Shown here in pieces: positions 1 to 12,134 of a stretch of DNA of 64,000 bases. The stretch comes from Helicoverpa zea (Eukaryota > Arthropoda > Insecta > Lepidoptera > Noctuidae): contig NC_061459.1 of assembly GCF_022581195.2 (NCBI RefSeq), positions 12,524,001 to 12,588,000 of the forward strand, in the 5' to 3' direction. The first letter of the stretch is position 1; every line of letters starts with the position of its first letter. Both the position numbers and the translations under genes were made by a program. The notes below the pieces were generated by a model. It did no database searches, was not told where the DNA came from, and was given only the letters and a program-made list of their open reading frames with translations.

Positions 1-1911
1 AAGCAAATAGATATCTAGTAACTACATATTCTAAGTTATTTGTGTGCAAAGAGGCCTCTCTCATGCAGTGTAACATAAATTATGCTGATAAAAATATTAT
101 AATATGAAGATTTAAAGCATGTACGAAATCAAAGGCACAAAGTTCCAAATTCAATTTTGTCAAGTCAACTCCTACAAGCTGCGTTAAGAAGGAACTTAGT
201 TCCAACGCTACTATTTACCTATAAAGTTACCTACACATCGGAGTATAACGCCTAAGCCTCTCCAACTAGGTTGAGGTCGTCTCCTAGTATAACTAGAGTC
301 TGCTGAATATCAATATTTTATATAAAGCGAATGTTACCGTCCGACCTTTTACCTAGCTAGTCCGTAATACCTGGAAATCTTAGACAGGATTTTTTTTTCA
401 GACTTTTAGGTTTCAGACTAGCTTTAGTAGTAGTCGAAGCAGAAAATTAGGGTCCAATAACTATACTATAATTCAGGCAAACGGTGCAAATCTCAGTTTT
501 ATTATACTTTTTTGTTGCGGTTTTGGATATACAAGGTGTGTAAAAATTGAAAAGGATATTTTCCTAGCTGTGCTGAGCTAAAGGTACCTATATACTGTTT
601 GATTATTATGAAAAGTTGACAGCCAAAGTAATAGACCCGTGATCACCCATCCATGTACAAACCGCAAGTAACTGGACGCTCCATTTACCTACTGCGCCAG
701 AAACATGTTTCTTCAAAATAATTTTCTAGCTTACAAATAAATCCAGCACAGCAAAAATACATAATAAAATAAATAGATAGTTTATCCGTGAACGTTGTAA
801 GAATCAAGTGAGTAAAATAAATGACTATGGTGCTTGTTCACGACGGCCGGCAATTTCTCACGTTTAGACTTTTGCAATATTTAAAGTTGGTACTATATTG
901 CCTCTTTTAGGATAATAACGTTGTAAATGCTGTGTAAGCAGGTTTTCTCTTGAGACCTAAATGTTGATGCTTTTTGCTTTATATAGTATCATGAGTGGGT
1001 GGAAAATTATATCTATTTTTGGACGTAATAGATTACTGGACATTATTTGCGTGAAGAACTACAGCAGTAGGGGTCAACTAAAATCACAAGATGACTGAAA
1101 GCTGCTTGATATGTGGTTTCTCACTGTCATTTGTAGATCCTTGCCAGTCGCCCAAACCAGAGGCTAGGTAATACCTGAAATCCTTGTTTGTATTGAGTTT
1201 TATCTACTGGTGTATAGACACACAAAAACGGAAGAGTATCAACAATTTTTTACATAGTTTTTACTCTTTAAAGCACAAGCATCTATTATTGTTTTCTAAC
1301 ACTAAACATTAACGAATAACATCCACCTTGCACGAATGCAAATAAGATCCACTTGATAGATAGACAGCATCAACATTTGCATGTAACCGTATCCGTTATC
1401 ATTGTGAGAACAACAGATTGGGCTTATGAATACTCCTTGTTATTTTCACGGCAGACTAGCCGGTTGAATTCCATTAATGTCTGCTAACGACCGGACGCAC
1501 TTCGGATTGGGGCCGAAAGGGGTCGAGTGGTTTTCTACAATCGTTCTGATAACAGGGATCGTTGGAGCTTTCGTCGATTTAAAGATGTCTCATTGGGTGT
1601 GTTAACTGTCGATGAATTAATAACTGTGGCGGTTTGTTTGTTAAGTGAGAAGTAGGTGCTAATTTTGTTCAATTGAAAAAAAAAGTTCCCGAGTAGGTAA
1701 GCTGAAATGTAACGGACCAATATACGGACAGATTTATTAAAATATTTCATGTTTATTAAAATATTTTTTGATTATGTCGGAACTGCTGTAGAAAAATGTT
1801 ACGTAAAAAATCACGCAAACTATAAAAATGCAATTCATTGAAATGACAATTTTGTACAAGTTTTATATTCAGGTAAGTAATCCGATTTTACAAAAGATCA
1901 AAAATATTCTA
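1..1911. other. no recognised feature
   Basis: AT-rich DNA with no gene or repeat that I can identify. The only sizeable open frame, 1535-1750 on the minus strand (71 codons), has no recognisable motif and is treated as chance. Confidence 0.5.
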
Positions 1912-2103
1912 TACTAGCTTCCGCTAGCGGCTTCGCCCGCGTGGTGTGGTGATAAAAAGTAGCCTATGTGTTAATCCAGGGTATCACCTATCTACATACC
2001 AAATTTCAATCAAATCGGTCCAGCCGTTTTTGCATGATTGAATAACAAACATACATCCATACATTCTCACAAACTTTCATATTTATAATATAAGTAGGAT
2101 TAG
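1912..2103 (+). repeat. RTE-type non-LTR 3' tail, family A
   Basis: The stretch opens with 'actagcttccgctagcgg' followed by 'cttcgcccgcgtgg', has the block 'caaatcggtccagccgttt', and ends in 'tttataatataagtagga'. This is the widespread lepidopteran 3'-end sequence of an RTE-like or SINE family. Only the non-coding tail is present and no reverse transcriptase lies upstream, so it is a severely 5'-truncated or tail-only insertion. The family identity comes from memory, not from a search. Confidence 0.75.
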
Positions 2104-2338
2104 TAATTTTTTATCTGCAAAAGCAATGCAAGTCTTATAATTTGCCGTCATTTAGAACCAAAACAAAATTTTCATGAAAATTTACAAAAGACATAACAAG
2201 AACGGCCCGAAACGGACTAATACCCTTCATGGCATATCGTTTGTTTTGATTTCGCAAACTCGACGGCCCATTCGGTTCCCGCGAGGAACATTCTAAACAA
2301 AACTAAAAACTAACTTATGAATATTCTCTCCAGTATTA

Positions 2339-2724
2339 GTGTAGCTTGGCGGGTGTCAATCGTACCGGAGCATGCGCAGTACCGCGTTTAGCGCGGGTTT
2401 GCGTGCGGTCCTCAGTAATTGGCCGCACGCCGTCCAGTTTGAACCAGTTTCAACTGGTTTTTGCTGGCTCCGTCATCATTTCGCGCGCGCATGACGAACT
2501 GTCAAAGATACGTTGAAAAGTGTAACTCACCCTGTATTATAAATTATGATTAAGTATAAAATTAAACTTGAATTTTAGTGAGTGTAATATACAACTTTGA
2601 AGTTGGTTTCTTGTTAGTTTAACTTCGCTGTTGTTTATTTTAGTTGCTTAAATAAACTTTGTAAATATAAGTGTGTATTTATGTAAGTGATTTATTAATG
2701 GTTAATGGATTTTAAAAGCTCAGG
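2339..2724 (+). promoter_or_regulatory. CpG-rich island, possible promoter and non-coding first exon
   Basis: About 170 bases rich in C, G and CpG (2341-2510) stand out from AT-rich surroundings. They contain an NRF1/Ewg-like 'gcatgcgcag', an 8-bp perfect stem (gcgtgcgg 2401-2408 with ccgcacgc 2423-2430), and an 18-bp palindrome with two Grainyhead-like halves. AT-rich DNA without a convincing ORF follows, and then a consensus splice donor 'cag|gtgagt' near 2720-2728. Together this could be a promoter plus an untranslated first exon on the plus strand. No TATA box or downstream exon was identified, so it is a hypothesis. Confidence 0.35.
2442..2459. promoter_or_regulatory. palindromic pair of Grainyhead-like sites
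   Basis: Reads aaccagtt-tc-aactggtt, a perfect inverted repeat around a 2-bp centre. Each half matches the AACYGGTT-type consensus of Grainyhead/CP2 factors. It lies inside the CpG-rich island. Binding is inferred from the motif only. Confidence 0.35.
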
Positions 2725-4136
2725 TGAGTTCCGTATCAACTTTTTTTTACTATATATTTTATTTAAAATTAATGTGTTAACTGGACAATGCAATGCTGAC
2801 TACGATAGTCTACATATTTACGAGAAATCAAAAATATGATCCTAAACCGTTGAAAAATATATTTTTATTAAAATTAATATGGTGAATAAGACATACCTAC
2901 ATATTATGGCTGAGGTTTTGTGAGATTAGAGCTTTCAATTTCATTGAATTTTCCTGAAAAAATTAGTCACATTTTTTTTCCCAAATCCATCGTTATATTT
3001 TATTCAGAACATGTCATATCTATATTATTTGATACACATATTTGTTATAACAAAACAATGTAGTCCGTTCGGGGCTTAATTCTCCTGACCAATATTTGAC
3101 ATTTTGTGGGTAGACTCGTATCCCTATTTGCAGAGGATGTTGCTGACGCTCCAAGAATTATATTATTTGCATTATGTAATAATAAGCACGTAAAGCTTCC
3201 AAATAAAATTGTATTGTAAAAATCACCCTGTATATAAAATGGGAAAATTTTTACATCAATCAGGTCCTAATTTTTATAGTTACAGGAATTATTTTGATTA
3301 TAAAATAATTAAAACGTACACCAAAATCATAAGGCGCCTCAATTTTTTTATACGTAATTGTTACCTGTACATAGTTACAACAACGGATTACCAACGTGAT
3401 TCATATTTGTAATCAGTAAAAAGTCCTTTCTATCTTTGAAAATCTTTTCAATATCTATTCAAACATTTTGCATCCTAATTGAGTTTCAAATACTCTGGTT
3501 AACAACTGGTAATTTAACTATAATCAGTACATTTGCTATGATTTGCTACCAATGTGTATTTCGCGCATACAAAGTCCGTGTTCAATGTTGAGCTTATGAA
3601 ACAAAAGCAGCATAGTGTTGCTCTCTCAATAATCTTTATACACAAAATTATATGATACATTTGAATAATTATTTAAATAACATTTTTTATTATTTAATAA
3701 TCTTCTTGCATAATATTTTTATCGGTTACGTTAAGTAACGTAGCTTATTTTGGGATTGAAAAGAAAATCGCCCACACTCAGATACATAAATAACAATTAA
3801 TTAACTTTTAATATTGTCGCAAGTTTAATTATGACAAATATTTATTTTTTCACGATTTTCTTAAAAATGTTTTACCTGATATTTAAATGCGAATTTTATG
3901 AACTGTCTGTAAATTCTTACGTGTAGTTTCCATAGAAAAAGCTCTACACATATTTAGCTAAACATTCTCACATGATAACTATGTACATAATTATATACTT
4001 TTATCTATTTCCCTCGTCGTTGCTCGCATATCACTCGCGCCCAGGAAAGTACTTGAGATAGCCGGATAAAAACTAACTTACCTTGTTACCCTTTCTAGGA
4101 TATCTCTACGATACCCAACATAAACTCTAGGTATCC
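2725..4136. other. no recognised feature
   Basis: AT-rich, probably intronic or intergenic. The 67-codon plus-strand frame at 3209-3412 has no recognisable domain. Confidence 0.5.
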
Positions 4137-4268
4137 GTCTTACCACAAAAACTTTTAACTTACTTGTCTAAAAAAATGACAGATTATGACGTTGGAATAA
4201 GGTCCACTTTGCAGCCACAATTTTTTTAGACAAGTCTTAGACACATGTTTAAGTTTTTGTGGTAAGAC
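4137..4268. repeat. small inverted-repeat (MITE-like) element, 132 bp
   Basis: Ends are inverted copies: 'gtcttaccacaaaaactt' at the left and 'aagtttttgtggtaagac' at the right. A second inner pair is 'acttgtctaaaaaaat' with 'atttttttagacaagt'. No coding capacity. The TA dinucleotides inside the termini would suit a Tc1/mariner-like TSD, but the palindromic ends make the exact boundary ambiguous. Confidence 0.6.
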
Positions 4269-4278
4269 CATCTTACTT

Positions 4279-4376
4279 TTCCGAACTATGTTGACATTGA
4301 CTTCCAGTCTAACCAAGTGCATCTGAGTACCTGAGTTTTGTATGGAGCGACTGCCTATGTAACCTCCTCAAATCAG
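4279..4376 (-). repeat. degenerate SINE tail (T1 type)
   Basis: Blocks such as 'ttccagtctaacc', 'gcgactgcctat' and 'aacctcctcaa' match, in the same order, the 3' part of the SINEs at 23433-23818 and 36991-37370. The tRNA-like head and body are missing. Divergence is high, so it is an old tail-only fragment. Confidence 0.6.
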
Positions 4377-4530
4377 ACTAAGCACAATTTTAGTTGTCCT
4401 TAGCGACAATCAAAGTCACGAAAATATGCCATACGCGCTTTCATAACCTATACATATTAATAGCTATTTAGTGCCAAGAAGTTGTCAAACTGATGCGGGT
4501 GATTTCACGGGATGAAGCTAGCATATAATA

Positions 4531-4748
4531 ATACTAGCGACCCGCTCCGACTTCGCAAGGGATAACAGTATTTCCCCACTATTGAATGCATGTTTTTATA
4601 CATGTTTATATGTATAAAAACATGCAACTCTTTAATCACTCTATCTATTTAAAAAAACGCATGAAAATCGGTTGCGTAGTTTTGAAGATTTAAGCGTACA
4701 AAGGGACATAGGGACAGAAAGAACGACTTTGTTTTATACGATGTGATT
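4531..4748 (+). repeat. RTE-type non-LTR 3' tail, family B
   Basis: Contains 'actagcgacccgctccgact', 'aaaatcggttgcgtagtttt' and 'gactttgttttatac', the usual skeleton of a common lepidopteran non-LTR 3' end. Inside it a perfect 15-bp stem (4588-4602 with 4611-4625) closes an 8-nt loop. There is no adjacent coding sequence. Confidence 0.7.
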
Positions 4749-5158
4749 AGAAGGAATAGTTCCAATTATACGTTCCTAGTATATTAGTTCAAGTAAATAA
4801 CAAAACTTGTAATAAGCATACTATCTTTGAATGCACATTCCAGCTAGATAGAAGCTATTATTTTAATTAAATATCAAAATTAAATTCTTTGCATTCACGA
4901 GAAATTAATAGGAATACCTTTTAGATGCAGAGCTTAAGTCCGCTTTAGTGCACTTTCTTAGAAAGTTTATTTATAAACGTGAATTATGTTTGTTCGGTTC
5001 TTCTTCTTTGACGTGAGAAGATACTGAAATAAAACTACTTTTACGGATTTTATTGCGGTTATATTAATATTATTTAAATAAGAAGATACGTATCTCCCTT
5101 ATACATAACTTAGTAGACTCACAATTATATTTTGTATCTATAGCCATTTTTAACTTCG
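4749..5158. other. no recognised feature
   Basis: AT-rich spacer without motifs that I can support. Confidence 0.5.
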
Positions 5159-5308
5159 TACGCCTGGGCACAGATCTTTCCTACAGAGGAAAAATCACCA
5201 CACTACGTTTGCTCATGATATTTTCCTTCACCAGTTACTAATCTGAATTCGAACCCATGCGCTCATACTTTAGAGGCAGATGCTTTAACTACTAGGCCAC
5301 TATGAGTT
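5159..5308 (-). repeat. tRNA-derived SINE, short form with T2 tail
   Basis: Read on the minus strand it starts with a tRNA-like head: A-box-like 'tggcctagtagtt' and B-box 'gggttcgaattc'. It then runs into 'ggtgaaggaaaatatc' and ends 'tgtgcccagg'. That tail is the degenerate counterpart of the one at 8542-8680. The middle body found in the longer SINEs is missing. It is not a functional tRNA gene because there is no cloverleaf acceptor end. Confidence 0.65.
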
Positions 5309-7964
5309 CACAAACTATTATATTATGTTAGGTTATGTACCATACGGACCGTATTGAAGTTTTAGATCAAATTATACAAGTGCTATGACCTTACCTGTCC
5401 AGCATATATTGCAGGCTGATAAGCTTCACCAGTACTTGAAGGTGGATATTAAGTAATTAAAATACCCATTACAAGTATATATAATTATAATAATCTGCCC
5501 TAGGTTAAACCAAGTTTCTACCTATATTATGCACGGTCCTTACAGGCTGTTGCAGTTTAAATATAGAACATCGATCGTGCAGTGTATATGAACTTATTAT
5601 GCAGCTACCTTATTTATTCCGTGCTTAGTAAACTGGGTCATAATATGACCTTTTATAAAACTATTTAAAAGTTACAAACAGTTTGAGAAACACTTGCCAA
5701 GAGAAGTTGTTACTGTGTTCTGTATTTATTTTAATGATTTAAATGTAATAATTGGTTTGAAAAAAAACTGTACGGTACTTGGCACTTTTCGTCTATGTAA
5801 AATATGCAGTTTAGGATCTACCTACATATATTTTATACTCTACATATTTGCAGTAAATTGATTCAATACATACCTATCGCTTTACCGCACATAGCTACCT
5901 GTCAATTACAATCTTAAGCTGTGCTAAGTAACCTATTTTCTAATAATATATAAGATCTCACCAAACCTTATGTGTGTGTCACAGAATATTGCGCGAGTCG
6001 CTATACAGAAATAGCATTTTTAGTGGCGAAGGTGTGGCAGAAGTGTGGATTTAATTGCATACCGCCCTACAGTACACAATACCTACACAGAATTAACTAA
6101 CTAAAAATGTTCTTTCATACGTCTTTACTTAGATCCATCAACAATCAAGATAAGTCTATGCCATACAATTTTTAAATTGCCCAAATTCAGTGCATGTCCA
6201 ACCTAAGCACATGAAGACCAATTTGGCACATGTGATTTCAATACCACATAAGAAACAGACTTGTATAGAATATTCCTAGTACAGAACTGAAGGCTTTTCT
6301 AACAAAGAATAAACAAGATCGCGTGTTGAAGATTCTAGTACAAGTTCTCTCCGATATTTTTCTTTCTTCACAATAAGTCAGTGGTGTACAAGACAAACTA
6401 GACTATGTACAATGTACATAATATATTACGAACCCGTATGTATAAGGAATGAAAAAGTAACTCTCATATGCACCAAGTTTCGAATTCACAACTCTGAAAA
6501 AAGCTCTGAAAAGCAGACATCTGTCTATTTTCTACAGCATAGAAATTGGTTTTTAGTATATTTTGTAACAATTTTTTTTTTCAGAACCCGATTTCGAGGT
6601 AATACAATACCTATTAGTAGGTATGACTGGCTGTCAGTCTTTTGGGCTTTTGACGACTCATAACAACTGTCAACCAACCAGAGCAATATAATGGAATAGA
6701 GCTTAAATTGTCTTTGTTTAGAAAATGGTGGCTTTACTATAGAATCAATGGTCCAATATCTGACGAACATTTTATGTTGAAGGCAATCATGATTCCAATC
6801 AGTGTTTTAATCAACTTGACGCTGGCCGTATAACTGTTTGTTTATAATGTGCGCACACCTATTCACTTTCATAGTGACGATGACACCCGATCAAACTATC
6901 GGCTGACTAAAAGTTTGCAGTGTGTCGCTTAAGCTCGCCTACAAGTTTCTTTTATACCTATTTTATCAAAAAAGAGGCATAAATAATAACTTCCTTTGAT
7001 TATATTTATATTTCATTCGAATAAGACCGCAGCCGTACATCATTTTATAATTTCCAGCGAGAAATATATCTGGCGAATTTGTGAATTTATTTCGAAGAAG
7101 TATCTGTATTACTTTTCCTTGAAACTGGGTATAGGCTAATATTATTTCAGATGTGATATTTTACCTATTTCCTTAAGATGGGAAAGTTTAATATTTATTA
7201 TTATTTGAATACACTGAATAGCAATGAATGGAGATCAGTTTCGTGCTTATCTTCGAGATTCGAGTTTGATGTCATTATTTGTACGTGTCGAGAATTCGTT
7301 TCGATTAATAAGTTTTTCCAGGTTTTGCTTGACTCATAAAAATGTAACTATTTTTGTAACATTTATATTGTAAAAAAAATATAATAATGACGGATCAAAC
7401 TACAAGAGAATACGAGGGTCGTACAATTGTCGTCAAATAACTTTGCCTCTCTATTCAATCTGCCATTTGAAGCTGTGGGTATGCGCAGACTGTTTTTGTG
7501 CAGAGTGGTCAAGTTATGTAGCTAGAATTTTCTTCACGACTAGCCATACCTACTTACATACTTTAATACATTCATCAATGTCATTTACATACCCACAAGA
7601 TTATCTGACCATCTACCAAAATTTTCTTAACCCTAAGTTTCAAACTAAAACTACATCTAAGTTAATTTAATTGCTTTCTTTAAAAGTAATGAGACTTTTT
7701 TAAATTTAATTTGCAAGTTGATTGGAAAAAGTGTAAAAGAAAAATCTTATTTTCTTTGGACGGCGCTGAACGGAGCCAGGGTTCATATTACTATATATCT
7801 ATCCTTTCTTCAATATTTTTTTACCATCTAGCCATTATTATAACAAGTTTTTTTTTTCTGTGGTTTTGTTGTTTTAATAAAAATATTTTAATACAGTACA
7901 AAGTGGGTTAATAAATTCCATAATGCATTTTGCCTCATTTATAATAGTTTTGAATATTTTATCT
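5309..7964. other. no recognised feature
   Basis: 2.6 kb of AT-rich DNA. Short frames at 6412-6663 (+), 6525-6770 (-), 7443-7670 (+) and 7711-7911 (+) show no domain or plausible splice context and look like chance. Confidence 0.45.
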
Positions 7965-8106
7965 TTCTTTAGCTACCTACTAAGGATTCAAAAACTATTG
8001 AACTGATTTGAAAAATTCGTTCACAGTTGCAAAGCTAAACTCTTTCTGTAGTAACAAACCTTACAAGATGTATTACCACCCAGTAAGGGCAGTAGTTCCC
8101 ACGGGA
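7965..8106 (-). repeat. RTE-type 3' tail fragment, family C
   Basis: On the minus strand it begins 'gtcccgtgggaactactgcc' and runs to 'gaatttttcaaatcagttca'. This is a degenerate member of the family that appears in better shape at 43880-44075. Confidence 0.6.
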
Positions 8107-8529
8107 CATGAAAATACATGAAAAGATTTTACATACATAACATACATTACATAAATAATATAAGGAATATGACCAACTATACAAGTAGACTGTTCTTGCG
8201 TGCTAAAATACTCCAGCATTTCCTAAATTACATAAATAGCTTAGATTTAAATCTAGGCAGCAGATACAGGCAGACACGGGTGTGTTCCTAGTAATGTCTG
8301 TTTTAAGACACATGCCTGAATTTAGAAAATACATTTTAATATTTATTTCGAATAAATATAAAGGTATAGTCTAAATAAGAATACATATAAAGGTATAGTA
8401 TGCTTTTAAAATGTTGAGAAATAATTATTTTCAAAGTCATAGGATCGTACAAGTCCTACTAACATATTTTTTCTCTTTTCCGTGAACTTTTGATTATTTT
8501 AAATAGACTACTTGATTATTCTTTTTACG
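8107..8529. other. no recognised feature
   Basis: AT-rich. The only structure is a short near-repeat, 'ataaaggtatagt', at about 8357-8370 and 8388-8401. Confidence 0.5.
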
Positions 8530-8541
8530 ATTTTCGATATA

Positions 8542-8820
8542 CTGTTACTGTTACAGCCTTTTTATCGTCCCACTGCTGGGCACAGTTAATCACCACGCTT
8601 GCTCAATGCGGGTTGGTGATTTCAGACTGTATAGTCCAGGTTTCCTCAAGATGTTTTCCTTCACCTTTTTATCAGCCATTGGTGTCCAAGTAATACTTAG
8701 AAAGTACATACAAACTTAGAAAAGTTGCATTGGTACTTGCCTGACCTGGAATCGAACCCGCGCCCTCATACTCAGGTGGTTGGTTCTTTACCCACTAGGC
8801 CACCGAGACTTTTTTTTTTT
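8542..8820 (-). mobile_element. tRNA-derived SINE with T2 tail
   Basis: On the minus strand the head carries A-box 'tggcctagtgggt' and B-box 'gggttcgattcc'. The body 'tgcaacttttctaagtttg' follows, and then a tail containing 'ggtgaaggaaaacatc' and 'tgcccagcagtgggacg'. A 12-bp direct repeat, attttcgatata, flanks it (8530-8541 and 8821-8832), which marks a retrotransposed unit. Head and body match the SINEs at 23433 and 36991, but the tail differs. A T-run at the right edge lies inside the TSD-bounded interval. Confidence 0.85.
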
Positions 8821-8832
8821 ATTTTCGATATA

Positions 8833-10299
8833 AAGGCAGAAATTCCAAATATGGAAATATTTTTTTAGAAGTTAAATGACGATTTATATAAAAAAAATAC
8901 ATTATGAATACAGAGAAATAAAGAATAACACAAATAGTTGTTGTATCACGTGTTTTGTTTACCACGTTTATTTAGGGTTTCGCAGAAATTCGGCAAAAAA
9001 ATACCTATCTGTATTTTTAGAATTTCGATAATTGTTTACTCAGTATCAAAAGTCAATTATACTACAATATTTTGTGAAATATTTTATATATTTTTGAACA
9101 CAACTATTTTTTTTTGTTTAACCAAAAAAAGTTTTGTAATTTCATTTAATGGACAAATACCTAAATATTTTACTGTTAATTAACGAAAACACATTCAGTA
9201 CCTTCCTAAAAAAAACCATAAACTATCATTATTCAAAATTACAACAAAAAAATAATACAATAAGAATTTAAAATTCATATCAGCCGAGACGGCAGCAGCA
9301 TAAATAAAATTATTGAGTCGAAGTTTCCAAACAAAATTGTATGATACTTGTTAAATTTTTAATGAGCATTATTGATACAATAGTTCGTCCGTTGAACTAT
9401 ACTCATGATGTTTTAGTACAAAAACAAATTTTATTCCATCGTATCAAGTTTTTCTCGTCTTTGTAATTGGTAAAAAACAATAGAGAGTAAAATGAGAAAT
9501 AATAATGTTTTCTTGATTTTGTTCCCTTTTCGTTGTTCAATACATATTGTTGTGCCTAGGGTGTTTCTTTTAGTAATATAGTGATCTGAAATTTTAACCA
9601 GTTTTCGAAAGGAACAAAATAATTAAACAACAAACAAATTGACGTATAATCAATAAGGCATAGCGTTCATGAAATATTGGAATTCAATTTTGATCAGAAC
9701 CGTCTTGGAGCTAATAAACCAAGTATAAATGTTAGCAGATTGGTAGCAAGTTAATTCGATTAATGGTCTACCATTGAAACTCCCAAGCTATTGAGTAAGT
9801 ACGTAATTAGTTCAATCACTTACTTATGTACGGAAGATCAATAAGCGTTTTCTCTTTGGGGACTGATTTTAATTAGTCAAGGTGATCGTGTGAGACTGTA
9901 GTAGTGTGGTTTCTAACTTTAAGGGAAAAGACAACAATAGGGAAGTAGCAGTTTTAAACAATTAATATGTAGCTAAAATGGTAATAAGTAGTTTTTGTCT
10001 TGTAAAAACATTTAAAATGTGACCAACTGGCATCGGGAACATAGCCCAAGCTACCGATGGTCAGCCAAAAGTAACCATAGAGAGAAAAAATCATGCGATT
10101 TTCACCAACGGATACTTATTTAAATAAGGGATATTTAGCTTATACACACACAATTTTACATGTTGTTATATTTATTTAATATCTTAATAATTAAAATTAT
10201 GCATATAGTATCATAAAATGTTTGGGGGTGTTAAGAATTTTAAAGCTCAATTTATTGACAAAAAAATTATAACCCTAATTTAGCCAAAGAAAAAAATAT
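8833..10299. other. no recognised feature
   Basis: AT-rich with several poly-A/T runs. The 81-codon frame at 8938-9183 is low complexity and unrecognised. Confidence 0.5.
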
Positions 10300-11463
10300 T
10301 TTATACTTTATATTCTTTATTGCACACTTAAGAATACATAATAAAATAATAAAGACAGTTTATGTACAATGGCGAGCTTAACCCAGAATTGGGTTCTCTT
10401 ACAGCCAACCTTAAAGCCATGGAGAGATTTGATAGTGGTAGGGTAGATTAAAAAGTGCACAACAAACATTGATAACTAAACAAAAATATCCAATAACAAT
10501 TTACTAAACATATATATGTAGTAAAACTACACAATACATAAACATAATACATATAAAATATATATATATATATATACTTACGAATATAAATGTCATTCAT
10601 GTTGATAAATAGTATTCCTTTACTCGTCTCTTGAATGCACCCAACGATGGGCTTTCGCGTATCGAATGTGGAAGGGAATTCCACAGTCTCACAGCACGAA
10701 CAGTGAACGATCCATCATAGCGGCTCGTAGTGTGGGAAGGGACACGAAGAAGGAGAGATGAGGAAGTGCGACAAGGTTTGCCTCTCGGAACAAGAAACTC
10801 AAAACGTTCCCGAAGATATCTTGGTGAGCGGGGATTGTAGAGAAGAGAGAAGAGAAAAGAAAGAATGTGAGCATCTAGACGCCGCCGAATAGGCAACCAC
10901 TTCAACCGACTTCGAAATTCCGACACGTGGTCGTACTTCCTGAGCCCGAAAATGAAGCGGATGCACAGATTCTGCAGACGTTCGAGCTTATCTAGAAGTT
11001 CCTCAGTCGCATCAAGGAAACAGACATCAGCATAATCTAAAAGTGGGAGAAGAAGCGACTGGGCAAGAGTAATTTTTGTTGAAAAAGGCAGGAACTTTTG
11101 GAGCCGTTTGAGAGACTGAAACGTGCAAAATACTCTCCTGCTTACTTCCGCAATGTGTTTACCCCAAGACAACTGACTGTCCATTAGCACACCCAGGTTT
11201 TTGACGTGCGAAGAGTAAGTTATAATAACATTATCGTACAAGAGCGGCGGAGGAGATTGTAACCTGTTTAGAAAATATCTGCCACCAACAATGATAGCTT
11301 GAGATTTAGAAGGGTTGACCAAAAGTCCAAAGCTCTTAGCCCACTGACTTATGTTGTCAAGATCATTATTGATGGCATCAATTGTCCTAGGAAGCTCCTC
11401 AACGTTACAATGTTGATAAAGCTGCAAATCGTCTGCATAGAGATGGTAATGTGAAGTAAGTGA
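10300..11463 (-). mobile_element. 5'-truncated non-LTR retrotransposon (Jockey/CR1-like group)
   Basis: Comprises the C-terminal half of a reverse-transcriptase ORF (pseudogene entry 10597-11463) and a 3' UTR running down to about 10300. The UTR contains an AATAAAG polyadenylation signal, read on the minus strand as 'gtgcaataaag'. The N-terminal endonuclease and the first RT motifs are absent. The left boundary is set by the end of the A/T-rich tail and is approximate. No convincing TSD was found. It is a sister copy, at protein level, of the element at 16815-17828. Confidence 0.85.
10597..11463 (-). pseudogene. reverse transcriptase C-terminal fragment
   Basis: RNA-directed DNA polymerase of a non-LTR retrotransposon, which copies its own RNA at a nicked genomic target. 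The minus-strand frame is open from 11463 to the stop at 10597. It includes the catalytic motif YADD (codons 11428-11439), then NPSKSQAI, VKNLGVLMD, LDYADVCFLD, KLERLQNLCIRFIFGL and the C-terminal AVRLWNSLP. These motifs are typical of the RT thumb and C-terminal region in Jockey/CR1-related clades. The first methionine lies downstream of YADD, so no start was lost to annotation: the 5' part is simply missing, with a stop just upstream of 11463. The surviving frame has no internal stop, so the copy is fairly young, but it cannot encode an active enzyme. The exact clade is uncertain. Confidence 0.85.
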
Positions 11464-11783
11464 CTATTTTCCCCGTATTCTCTCAATTACTACAGCCCCA
11501 ATTTTGTTCCGAAAACAAAATAACATTCGACATTTCAACAACTAAAAAACAAAAGAGTTCCGTTCTGTTCCACAAATAAAACTAAGTCCAACACTATAAT
11601 TTGATTTGCGGTCTAACAATACCTATTACGGTAATCTCGTATCGACGGCCATTAAATAATTTACTTCCTAGTTGCTTCTATCCACTTTATAATGTTTTAT
11701 TTACAGTCTAGGAGAATCGACAAACTGCAGACTTTTAGTCGTTTGTTTGGGCTCACAAATAGTATGAAAATGATTGGCAGTAA
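11464..11783. other. no recognised feature
   Basis: Spacer between the LINE copy and the SINE. Nothing that I can support. Confidence 0.45.
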
Positions 11784-11792
11784 GCACATTAT

Positions 11793-12125
11793 GATGTTCT
11801 CATGTAAGGAAATTAGCCAACTGCGCAGGACATATTATAGTACACCAGCATTTGCGCAGACACAGGTGCACTCCCTATTCATTTACTGCGTCACTATTCA
11901 TTTACTCTCATAGCCCGATGGGACGGCAATCCGACACCACCGGAGAGAGATCAGACATTTACGTGCTCTCCGATGCACGGGTCAATCACCAACTTCCAGG
12001 CTCCGGGCTGCTTTGTGAAAGTCTTCTAAAACCCACAAAGCGTTTGTGGCCCGACTCAGGAATCGAACCCGAGACCTCGTGCTCAGCAGCCGCGCTTGCG
12101 GCAGCTAGACCAACGAGGCAGTTAC
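11793..12125 (-). mobile_element. tRNA-derived SINE, second family
   Basis: On the minus strand the head has A-box 'tggtctagctgcc' and B-box 'gggttcgattcc'. The body contains 'catcggagagcacgtaaat' and 'ggagtgcacctgtgtctgcg', and the 3' part reads 'ctgcgcagttggctaattt'. Direct repeats 'gcacattat' at 11784-11792 and 12126-12134 give a 9-bp TSD. The body is unrelated to the SINEs at 8542, 23433 and 36991. The open frames across it (for example 11852-12136) are by-products of its GC content. Confidence 0.8.
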
Positions 12126-12134
12126 GCACATTAT

